From assembly GCA_019055375.1 (NCBI GenBank), contig JAHQIW010001996.1:1-64000 (forward strand): a DNA stretch of 64,000 nucleotides. Reading direction: 5' to 3'. The first letter of the stretch is position 1; each line of letters opens with the position of its first letter. The position numbers and the translations under genes are program-made. This DNA comes from Parelaphostrongylus tenuis (taxonomy: Eukaryota; Nematoda; Chromadorea; Rhabditida; Metastrongylidae). Below the pieces are notes generated by a model, which saw only the letters and a program-made list of their open reading frames with translations, was not told the origin of the DNA and ran no database searches. Shown here piece after piece: positions 11,601 to 21,405 of the stretch.

Positions 11601-11961
11601 TTCCGAAAAAGCTGCCCATCAAGAATCTTTGCTGAAATCAAAAGTACCTCTTTCAAGTTGTTTTCAGAGACATTTCCCAAGCAAACAATGGCCACAATAA
11701 ATTGTATAGTCAATACACAAGACAGGGTAATCATATACTGAAAAATGCAAACTTGTTGGGAAATGTTCAAAAGATGTTGAACTCCCTCGACTTCGAATTC
11801 ACCCAGAAATAACGCTAGAAGACTTACGAAAAAAAGAGCTGCTTGATGTTGATTTCTCGTCCCATAGAGACCAAGAAGAGCTACCAAAATCAGAAAGACA
11901 CCAGCAGCTATCACAGCACCTAAACTGCTTTCATCAAACAAGCCCATGATTCCATAAAAAG
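8692..11961 (-). CDS. Tetraspanin, five exons, first exon (TM1) not found
   Basis: Exons 11,828-11,961, 11,648-11,737, 11,432-11,545, 11,192-11,299 and 8,692-8,769 join in phase 0 with GT/AG introns. In order they give TM2 (SSLGAVIAAGVFLILVALLG, then LYGTRNQ), TM3 (YMITLSCVLTIQFIVAIVCL), a large extracellular loop with FGCCALD in place of the usual CCG, further cysteines in SSYCRK, CGDECPPC and NLSC, TM4 (VGILGLLFSISE|VAGVWLAYRF) and a short tail RNMRDPRIDPDSLFL. N-glycosylation sequons NVS and NAT lie in the loop. About 171 residues are seen; about 55 N-terminal residues with TM1 are missing. The acceptor before 11,961 (TTAAG) is weak. The last intron (8,770-11,191) is 2.4 kb and repeat-filled. 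Tetraspanins organise membrane protein complexes. The particular tsp member is not assignable from sequence alone. Confidence 0.88.
9376..9450 (+). repeat. tRNA-like repeat in tetraspanin last intron
   Basis: It has the B box GGGTTCAACTCCC and a TTACAGTGGCTGG A-box-like word, followed by the AAAGTTTTGCAAATCACTCA tail, which is one of the best-preserved tails of this family in the window. Confidence 0.55.
9860..10020. repeat. Foldback-type arm
   Basis: The words CAGACGAAAGGCACCGTGCA and GGCTGAAACACGTCTATTGC match the arms of the element at 12,080-12,818. Only one arm is clear here. Confidence 0.55.
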
Positions 11962-12079
11962 CTTAACTCAAACAGGGACGTGTGGCGCACTAGCTGAAAG
12001 TGCCTAAGACACGCAAGTAGTCGATAGTTCCATGCTGCGCCCATAGTCCAGGAAACCCTTCCACCATGAGCTATTTACC

Positions 12080-12818
12080 GTGATAAAGAAAATGAAGGAT
12101 AAAGCTATCGGCTCTGAGCAATCGCTAAATGATGCGCTACACATTAGACTTTACCAAACATCGCTTGAAGTGGAAGAATGCATATATGGCCATGTATTTC
12201 TTTTCTGGACCTTTCATAAGGTCTTTCATGGGCATTTACACAGTGCAAAACACGTGCTTCGGCCATGCAGCCCCGTCAGTTGCACAGTGCCTTTCTGAGC
12301 CAACCTCTCTTAGGTGAGAACCCCCTTCACATAAAGGAATCGTCGACCAACATGTTACACTGACGCGTACAAAGTGAAAATTCACTGCATAGACGGTAAA
12401 AATAACATTTCGCTGCAAAAAACAGTCGAATATCAAGGTATTATAAACAAAAATACCGGCGCTCAGCAAGGGTTGTCATGCCACTGGACATACAGTAATA
12501 GGCTACCCGTGCGTGAAGTGAATTTCCACTTTACACGTGGCAATGTAACATGCTCATTAACGAATCCTCAATAGAAAAAAGCTTCTCTCCTGAAAGGAAT
12601 CTGCTCAGACGAAAGGCATTGTGCAACTGACGAGGCTGCAAGGCCGAAACACGTGTATTGCACTACACAAGTGACCCTAAAGACTTCATAAAAGGCTCAA
12701 AAAGAAATAAATAGCCATATATTCTTTCACCTCACACGAGCTTGGTAGAATTGAATTTGTGGCGTATCGTTCAGCGATTGCTCCGCGCCGACAGCTTTAT
12801 CCTTCATCTTTTTATCAT
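12080..12818. mobile_element. Foldback element with arms of about 310 bp
   Basis: 12,080-12,391 and 12,507-12,818 are inverted repeats of each other (outer ends GATGAAGGATAAAGCT; inner part TTTCGGCC, GCAGCC and GTCAGTTGCACA against their complements). The central 115 bp are unique and hold no coding frame. This fits a non-autonomous foldback or MITE-type DNA element. Related single arms lie at 1-130, 9,860-10,020, 17,262-17,385 and 18,700-18,830. Confidence 0.82.
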
Positions 12819-13129
12819 GATAAAGTGAGTAATCCTGAGTGATAGCGCGAAATAATTAACCCTCAGGCGTGGACGAGGTGCCAAAATAGCTTGCCTGAAC
12901 TTAGGATTCCAAATAAAATTAGATTATTATAGAAGGGAAAAGTGTTCTTGAATACATCATCGGCCTTTACAATAATTGTTGGTAGCCTTCCGATGTACCA
13001 AATCAGTTCTGTTATCCCCCAGCAATAGTCTGGTACCATATCGCCAACTTCGGGAGGATGGGAAACTTGGAGAACCTTGGGCGCCGGATCGAACCTTTGA
13101 CCACCTGTGTGCTGCTCTGTACCTCTAAC

Positions 13130-14850
13130 CACTTCGGAACTCGTACGCCCTGTGTAAAGTATGCTTTGACAAAAGTAGACATCAATTGTGACTTACCCAA
13201 AACAGATACTGATGTGACATTGGCAGCAGTCTTAGCGTAGGCACTTATGAAAATGAGCAACGTTCCAACGATTTAAAAGTGAACTCCAGATAGAACAACT
13301 AGTAAGAAAGTTCATGCTTGACTAAACAGGGAGAGTTCCTATCGCACTAAGTTTTTGACACATTCACGACGATATGGTCACGGCAGTTACATGGAAGGAA
13401 ATCGGCGGGCCAGTCACCTATTTCTTGTGTAGCTTTTTCTGTTGAATTTCCGAGTCAACCTAATAAATTTCACCCCATGAATCTTTTTGAGGGTGCTATC
13501 CGGCGAAAAATGATACCTAAATTTAACGATTTTTGAAAGCATCTTCGAGACGAGGTGGTCATCTATGCAGATCTTCCCGCTAGAACCAGATGACAAGAGA
13601 TCGAGGAGTGCTAACTGTTGTTCGAATTCAAAACTAAGATTACCGAAACTCGATGGGGAAAGTAACTCGCTGGAAACGAGTATGTGTTCGATAATGTGCT
13701 TCTCCATGGTGTATCATCGAAAAAAAAGCACTCACAAATCTTCTCATAATTTTTCACTGGCATTTAAAGGACATTTCCAAAACAATTTATTTCGCAACAT
13801 TCAATTTACAATATGTTCTTTAAATATTCAATAATGATATTCACACCGTTGACGTTTCGGTGGCCTCGTTTTCTTCACAGCCAATGATTCGAGTCCATTG
13901 TCCTTAGTCGTTCATCTTCGTATTATAATCTGCGTAATCGTTAGAGTTGAATCTTCTTCTGTAGAGGTCGCTCGATGTAGTAACCTCACTCGGCGGGTTA
14001 CTTTTATACAGAATGGTTGCCATGTCAATTATCCGTTCTTGTTTCCAGACCGACTTCTTCCACTTGCACTTCTGAACCGACTTCTTCTGGTAGGAAGTTC
14101 AGTATGTGAACTCATAGTTCGATAACTCGTAGTCCGATTGGAGTGATTTTCTTCAGGGCTGCGATACGCCAGTGTCCATAACTCATAGCCGAAAGTAGAG
14201 TGCACCGGCTGCCTGTAAAATAGCATTCCACCATTTTATATTTTTATCAGTTGTAACTTTTGAACTGTAAACGAGATTTGAACAGTTCAATGGGGTTGAG
14301 TCGTGGCACTCACTTTGGCGTACGGCGCATTTTCCTCAAGTGGTACTCGTATTGCAGAGAGTTGGACCTCATTGTTGGCAAAGCTGCCACATAGTTTAAA
14401 CCTCCATTTCGCATAAGAAATGGAAATTTGATGGAGCTATAAAAACAGAGCTGGAACACACCGTAATCAAAAAATCAACATTAACTAAGGCATCTGTAAC
14501 TAAGAGATAGCTGATAATGGTGATTAGTGTTGCAGACGATCCTCGCCTAATAGCCTAGTAGTCTTGTCTGACACAATTCGTAGAATCACATTTACCTTAC
14601 ACGAGGTTGTTGGTGGTATTTAGTCGAGCCGATACACGTCTTCTCCACTTCAGGGCCGACGACTGGGGCTGACTGCCCATGGCCGTCGCCGTTGGGTGGT
14701 CTTTGCAGTTGCTTGAGTCAAGGCTTCCTGAGTGGAACTCGCTCGAATGAAGTAGTCTCCCTCGGCGGTCCCCTTTTATACATAGCAATTGATTCGTGAT
14801 ATTGATTATCAACTGATAGCGATTTCCTTCCACGTTAATAATCCAACCTG
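13130..14850 (-). repeat. Unidentified gene-like repeat unit, copy 1
   Basis: It aligns along its length with 47,340-48,900 on the same strand. Read on the minus strand it has a TATA-like TATAAAAGGGGACC near 14,770, an exon-like block ending CAACCTCGTGTAAG|GTAAA near 14,600, a second block ending CGTACGCCAAA|GTGAGT near 14,310, a block ending in the motif WTRIIGCEENE near 13,870, and more conserved sequence down to 13,130. Frames are broken here (a stop falls just before the motif), so this copy is not functional. I do not recognise the family; a cellular gene family or a transposon is equally possible. Confidence 0.55.
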
Positions 14851-15184
14851 TAGTAGTCGGTATGCGCTTGTCATCACAGTCAATGATTCGAGTCCATTGC
14901 CCACAGGCCTTGAAGAAGACGAAGATCTCGAAGCGTTGACCAAATATTCATTACTATCAACCTTATGTAAGCCGAAAATCTATAGAACATATTGATCATT
15001 CCCAACGAAGCTAAAATGAAAGTCGTCTCAGTAAATTATCAGGTCACACCTGGTTAATTTCACGTTGATGTGGTCACCGCTGCGGTAGGAATCCCGACCA
15101 TTATGAGCACAGCATTAGATTTACCGTACACTTGGCTCATTAATCATCTCCTCCTTTTGGTTTGGCTTGTCAATGACAGACATC

Positions 15185-15457
15185 ACCTGTATCACCTGTC
15201 GTCCCGTTGACCGTCGAGTGATTCAAGCAAGCACCAGCAACACTTCCATTTCTCTCTGTCACGTCCAAGAGTGTCCCAGTGGGTCCTCAATGCACTAGGG
15301 AACCGTTGAGCATCATATCTTCCTTCTAGGCTTTTTGTGAACGAATCTGACCATCGGGTCGATGGTATTCCTGTAGAGCGACTGATATCCCGAGGAATCC
15401 AGTCGGTAACCGATCTCGTCCATCGTCTGTCGTTGAAGCGCAGCACGATGCCAGACA
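15185..15457 (-). mobile_element. 5'-truncated RTE retrotransposon, 3' end only
   Basis: It encodes the C-terminal RTE segment (LRFNDRRWTRSVTDWIPRD…TRWSDSFTK) found also in the element at 21,406-24,676. It ends in the same GGTGATACAGGTGAT-type tail. Truncation at the 5' side near 15,457 is usual for target-primed insertion. Confidence 0.85.
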
Positions 15458-15508
15458 CATTTCAAAAAAATCCACTTTTGCAATTCATGTCAAAAAAGTG
15501 AAAACACC

Positions 15509-15540
15509 AAAACAGACGCACAGACACACACACACAAAAC
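15509..15540. repeat. CA-rich simple repeat
   Basis: A short run of ACAC units within purine/CA-rich sequence. Confidence 0.6.
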
Positions 15541-15589
15541 AAAATCCCATTCTGAAAGGAAAGGGAGAAAGGCCAGGCGGACAACCTTC

Positions 15590-16700
15590 ACCACGTCATC
15601 CATGTTCACATCCCGTAGACAATCGCTTCAGATCATCGGCTCTCAAGCTAATCTTATACCGCCTACAGGATGAATTGCTGACATGCAAATGAAGTTCTAT
15701 CAGTACTATCACTATCGTTATCACTCCTCAATTACTCTGTATAAAAGAAGACCTCCGAGTGAGATCACTTCATTCGAGCATGATCCACTGAAGAGGATCG
15801 CACTCTACCTAGTACGAGCACCGCTACACGGAGACCAAGGACTGTTAACGGTCGGCTCAAACCGTCGGCCCTGAACTAAACGGAGCCGTGGGAACGCCCG
15901 CCGACGAACATCAGTGACAATCTCGTGCACGGTAAGGATTTAGAAAAGAACTTTATCTCTTATCCCACGTCCGACTGTAGTCGTTTTGTCATGAAACACA
16001 GTGAGTCTAACAGGAACACTTCAAGATCTCACAAGCATACCTTATGTTGAAACGTGTCTGCAACACTAATCACTTTAACAGCTATCATTTCCATGCCAAT
16101 GTCCTAGTCCTGGTAAGTACTGTAATGGTGTGTTTCAGCTTCATCCTATACGCTACCACCGGCCATCTGCTCAACTGACTGTAAGTTATGTCGTGCTTTT
16201 ACCCTCAATCGGGTTCAGTATTTTGGAATACGTCGAGGTTGTCAAGTAAGAGGATTTATATCAAACGCTTACAGGGATGCTGTCACAGCACAGCGGTGCT
16301 TGAAATCAAGCAACACCAGTTAATGGATGGATCCCGCTCTACTTCTAAAAAATAGAAGTTGAAATGGCATGCTAAAGTGAGTGCCACCTACATCTGCCTT
16401 ATCTCCACCTAACTATTAACTTCGTATATCGTTTAGAAAGTCACAATTCTCTAGCAAATATGGAATGATATTTTACAGGAAGCAGGCACATTATACTTTC
16501 GTAGCCTGTTCACGGATAGCGACATCCCGGATCCGAAACATTGTACAGGATGGATTGTGAATGCGATTTATCTACTATTCACTAGACAATCACTACCAAG
16601 CAACAGCTGACTATCACGTGAGGACGAACGACTGTGGACAATCGACTCGAATCATTGGCATTGAAGAAGATAAAGATGTCGAAATGTTAGCTGAATAAAG
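15590..16700 (+). repeat. Unidentified gene-like repeat unit, copy 2 (opposite strand)
   Basis: Plus-strand relative of the units at 13,130 and 47,340. A TATA-like TGTATAAAAGAAGACC lies near 15,738, an exon-like block ends CAATCTCGTGCACG|GTAAGG near 15,932, and the last block after TACAG|GATGG (about 16,548) runs in frame from about 16,560 to a TAA near 16,697, ending CGQSTRIIGIEEDKDVEMLAE. The middle block is not clearly aligned. Confidence 0.5.
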
Positions 16701-18496
16701 AGATTATTTTTTAAACTTGTGCTAATAACTAAATCATAGAATAAACTCTCAAGAAATTACACGTCTTCTTACACTCTCAATTAGTCATCTTCTCTGAGAG
16801 ACCGACTGATTGCCGAAAACTCGGAAAATTTTGTTTTCTGTTACGTGAAATTAACAAAATATCACACCGCTAAATCTACCAAGTACGTTTCGGCTAAGTC
16901 AAAAAAAAATGCCTAGTACTTTTTGGGCTTGATTCAAGTAGCTTTGTTGATTTCACAATCCTTGCAGACCTCAAACCTGTGTGATTGAATCAAAGTAAGT
17001 ATATAAAGAATTATTACAACGCGAAAAAGGCTGTAGGTGTCTAACAACAGGACTTTATGCAATCTGTAGAGACGAGGAAGTAAGAAGAGGAACAAAGAGC
17101 TGTTCATGTACATATATCAAACTAAATGAGCAGCATGGATAGATAGCCTGAGAGGATGAAACTACTTCAATGGTCATGAATATCCCATAACCACATTTAC
17201 CTTCCCTAGCTTGACATAGAGTGTAGAACGTCCGTCTTCGATACCTCTCTGCAGGGAGAGCAGGCTCCCGTGAGAACTGACTAATGAAAAGATCGAAAGA
17301 CGACGGGTTCTGCCCGACTGACGAGTTTGTAAGGACGAAACACGTGCATCGGGCTGTAGAAGAGTCCTTACCAAACCACATGACATGTTGGCTCATGTAC
17401 TAATAAAAGGATCTATTGACACTTACTTTCTTCAGATACTTTGACAGCTCATTTTTGAAAAAGCATTCCTTTGCTCACTTTCAATGGGTAGTTTACGACA
17501 ATGAATAGCTTACAAGATGGAAGTGTTGAAAGGCCATTTTCCGCTATCATGTTCGAAGAGAAGGGTTGATAAAAGAATACTTGAAGAAGCCAAAATATAC
17601 CTAATATGTATGACAAAACGAGCTAAAGTAAGCACCGCATTTGGACGCTGATGAGATTTTGCCGTTAAATCCTAGTGCTGGCATATTTTGAAAAATGTGG
17701 CGCACATAAGACATAAATACTTGGGTAGATGGACGGCCCGTTTCACTGAAAAAGTGGCCACAGCACAGGGAAACTGTTTTCATCTCTGGAGACCCGAGGT
17801 AAGCGTAGTCGCGGATTCCTCAAGTCGCCACCACATCAAAGCAATCGTTGGCCCCTGTAAATCAGAGGGAGATCACCACCTTAGGAACAGTAGCTACCGA
17901 GACGGTGGTCATTTCCGGTACGATTCATTTCTAATTGAGCTTTCCAGGTGAAAACGGACGGACTCCTTGTCGGCTTGGGAGGTCCTGCTGAGGATTGAAC
18001 CCCTCTCTCTCGCCCGCTGTACTTCTCAGTCCTACACTCAGAAACACCTAGCTACGATGAGGCGGGAAAACATTTAGGAGGTAAAAACACGAATGTTATA
18101 GATTACTCAAATACAATGAGTGCGCGGAAAGGAACTGTTGAAAGACGAACTATGAAACAACAAAAAGCACAGAAAACTAGAGTGATGTTTTTGTTCAAGA
18201 GACAGGAATAAACCATACAATATGAACTAACAATTTCCTAGGATTTATAGGAGTTATAGAGTTAGAGTTTATAGGAGTTATAGTTTGGGTCAGAAGATTA
18301 ACACAAGAAGGAAAATGAAGCGCGTTACACATCGACGTCAATCCGTCATCTTCCCAACAATTCGTCCACCTACCGCATAACTTTGCTTTTTATGATTTTT
18401 GTGCAATTCTCGAACACAGTAGCTGTGACAGGCGTGATCCTTGTTGTAGTCCCATCAATCGAAGGATCTTGAGTGGTACCAAATCTTCGAACTTCA

Positions 18497-18563
18497 GGCG
18501 GGAGTTGATCCGTGTCTCAGCCTATCCGATGGCGTGTGATAACCATTGCACTATAGCGGCTCC
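18497..18563 (-). repeat. tRNA-like repeat
   Basis: Minus strand: TAGTGCAATGGTTATCACAC is the D-arm-like part and ACGGATCAACTCCCGCC the T-arm-like part. Confidence 0.45.
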
Positions 18564-18895
18564 AGTTCCGCTCCCATTCGCTCGCGAAAGGGCGATACAC
18601 GGCTCGACTTCTCTTTCAGTTTCAGCCCTCAGTTTTTCAAGCACTCGACCGTAGTCATTGCAAGTCGGGGTATTTTGCCACCTCGTATGCGGTAATCTAC
18701 TATTCAGCGCCGATTCCTCATACAGGGGGCATGTTCTCAAGGGATCGACTGAACCGAGGGATACTTTGTTACCGTGGTCCAGAAGGACGAAACAGGCGCC
18801 CGTCTAGCACTGTATTAGTGCCCTTAAAGGCCTTATAACGGAGCCAAAAAGTTATCCTCTTTCAGCATTTTGAATATTTTGTTAGAAAAAGGCGT

Positions 18896-18978
18896 AACGG
18901 CCATGGTAGTAAATTGGTTAGCACGCGCCCCCGAAAAAGTAAGAAGCGGGTTGGGTTCAACTCTCGACCAAAGTCCAG
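18896..18978 (+). repeat. tRNA-like repeat
   Basis: GGTAGTAAATTGGTTAGCACG is the D-arm-like part and GGTTCAACTCTC the B box. It is followed by AGAGTTTTAAATATCACTCA, the family tail. Confidence 0.5.
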
Positions 18979-19256
18979 AGTTTTAAATATCACTCAGCGT
19001 TTACAGATATATAGCTATGACTACAAACTATCGAACGATCTTGTTTTCACAGGCCAACAGCGTTAGTGCTACTGGTAGAAGATACCCACTGGGAAAGGCA
19101 TCACAAAAGAATCTGAAGGTACAATGTTGCGTCTGCTGAAAGCAGCGACTGATTTTCACTTGGGAAAAGATAAGTGACAAAGTATATCGCGGAGAGAAAT
19201 ATATTCGCTATTGCAACCATATATCCAAGGATGCTGAATATCAATATGGAAAACTT

Positions 19257-19330
19257 TTAACCCCAGTAGGGATTGAACCCACGTTCCACTCATACCATGG
19301 AGCGCTCTACTACGGCAACACCGAAGCCAC
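19257..19330 (-). repeat. tRNA-like repeat
   Basis: Minus strand: GCTTCGGTGTTGCCGTAGTA…GTGGGTTCAATCCC, with an intact B box. It lies tail to tail with 18,896-18,978. Confidence 0.5.
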
Positions 19331-19609
19331 CGCTTGGTTTATATTAGCGCTCCAAAGATAAAAAAGAAATCTAAGAATTGGCAATCGCTAAGCCAGAAAT
19401 TTCTTGAAAACGTTTTTCTTTTCAGATTCTCGAGGTTGCAAGATACGATACGCATTGACCTCAAAGCACTCTGGTGATCAACAGAAAAGCCTATCCATGC
19501 CGTCGCAAATGTGCCGTTGAAGAGCATATGCAAAAGTTGTACAAGACAAACCAGAAATATGTCTGATACTAAATTTCTTAGCCACACATGTGGTATGTTA
19601 TAGAGCAAC

Positions 19610-19976
19610 TTATAAAGCCCGATACTCTTGTTTCGGCCTTACAGCCTCGTCAGTCTGGCAATACCCTTCGCTTCTATCCAGTCCTCTCGGGAGAACCTAA
19701 CCCTACAGATAGAGAAGGCGTAGGCGTACGATCTACAAGTTCTATAAAGTGAAAATATCACTGAAGAGGCAATTACACTCGATTGCTCTTGGCTGCTATC
19801 GTTAATATATCATACCTAATATTCCACTCAACGGAATGTGTAAGCCGTACGTCTGCGCCTTCGCTATGCGAAAATTGGGCTTCTCGAGAGGACTGGCCAA
19901 AGACGAAGGGTACTGCCCAGTTGACGAGGCTGCCAAGGCCGAAACACGTGTATCGTGCTCTGTGATTTGTCCTTAT
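19610..19976. mobile_element. Foldback element at the left edge of duplication copy B
   Basis: 19,610-19,735 and 19,848-19,976 are inverted repeats (TTTCGGCCTTACAGCCTCGT against ACGAGGCTGCCAAGGCCGAA). The right arm is also present at 1-130 as part of copy A. Confidence 0.75.
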
Positions 19977-21398
19977 ACAGACCATGAGTAAAGCTCAAAA
20001 AATGATTGCCAGGCATATTCAAAGTTGAGCGTGATCTCAAGGAAACACTCGATACGAAAGGTTTGATTTATAAACTACTACAGCCTGGAAGCAGTCAATG
20101 AGAGAAAGCAGAAAGTAAAGGTAAAGGTAAAAGGTAAAGAAATTCAAACTGACAATGTAGAAGATATTCAGTCCAAGAAGAGCTCTCTGCGTCAGTGAGT
20201 ATCCGAACTTTGGCATTTTTATCATCAGCTTAGCTAAAATCGACGTCTTCGATTTGTAAAGATATAATTTATAAAGTAACTGATTGATCGCGACAAGTTA
20301 TTGCAGATTCCGAAAACATTGTATTAGCAAATTTCTTCCAAAATATTAACAACATGTCATTGAAACGTAAAAATATGGTATGAGAATGTTTATAGAACAG
20401 CACCACCTGCACTATTAGATCTATGAAAACAATTGTAGAGGACAGTTGACAGTAAAGAATATCCTGGCCTAAAGAGGTAGGTAAAAAGGCTTTGTAAAAA
20501 TTACAAACTTCCTAAACATATGTACTAACTTCCTAATTGCTGAATACAAAAACTCTAGAGTAAAAAAGGGACATTTCAACGACATGGCAGTCTAGTAATT
20601 CCAGGTATCGACACAGCAAAGACAGAACATCTTGAGAAAAAGGACAAAGAACGATTACAAAGCTTTTTCTGCATATTCTGCTGGTGCAGCTATATCGATG
20701 TTGATGTCTTCCCCATTCTCATCAAATCTGTACTTCTCGTAAATGTCGTTGAAAAGGCCACCACATGAAACAACTGCCTTCAACTTTGTGGCTAGCAGGT
20801 ATGAACCGGATAGCTTACGATGTAACGAATAGATCTCTTCAGGAGGTGAGGTCAACCTGAAACGGCTATTTTGAGGTTAAGGTCACTTTTACTCCCATTT
20901 CATCGAAATACAATATGTATGCTATATTGTAATCTCGAAATTGCACAACAGTATCTTCGAGAACACTTTCACCCTTTGCGAAGAGTGCGAGTCGTTTTCA
21001 GTGTAAGATTTTTCAGAGGTCTTTTCCATTATACAGAGCTTTTCCACTAGATTTTCAGCCGGCCGAGATCTAGGGACCCAAACTGGGCGTGTCCCACCCA
21101 ACTACCGTCCCACCCCTCCAGTCGCGTCTGTCTCACTCCTCTCTGCTCTTGGCACCCTTCCACTGGGAAGAAGGTTGCTTGTTCGATCCCCTACCATAAC
21201 ACTTCACGGTAGCTTCTTCAATGTCGATTAGTAATTAAGGTCCTTCTATAACGTAATTATCACAGGAAAAACGCTCAGGTGTATAACACTTTACTACTTT
21301 TTGATACAAAACGTAGATCGGAGACGTAGAATGTAGATGTAAATTTATTATGCCGTTATAAGTAGATGGTTAGAACTTGCTGTTATAAATAGCAGATT

Positions 21399-21405
21399 AT
21401 TGAAT
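21399..21405. repeat. RTE target-site duplication, left
   Basis: ATTGAAT directly precedes the RTE 3' tail and is repeated at 24,677-24,683. Copy A has GTTGAAT once at 1,537-1,543 with no insert. Confidence 0.85.

Larger units (their letters stand above)
16701..19609. other. No gene recognised; scattered repeats
   Basis: Contains foldback-type arms at about 17,262-17,385 and 18,700-18,830, a short tandem duplication (18,243-18,284, unit TTTATAGGAGTTATAG), and tRNA-like units. No exon chain recognised. Confidence 0.5.

Noticed and set aside
11546..11947. A single 133-codon minus-strand frame starting with MGLFDESSLG
   Set aside because: It spans two tetraspanin exons and two in-frame introns; GTAAGT and TTTCAG borders at 11,827 and 11,738 and the TM2/TM3 pattern show that the middle part is intronic.
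12863..13260. Minus-strand frames ending FPFYNNLILFGILSS as a candidate tetraspanin TM1 exon
   Set aside because: The hydrophobic pattern and flanking residues do not fit TM1, and part of the region is the repeat shared with 47,340-47,560.
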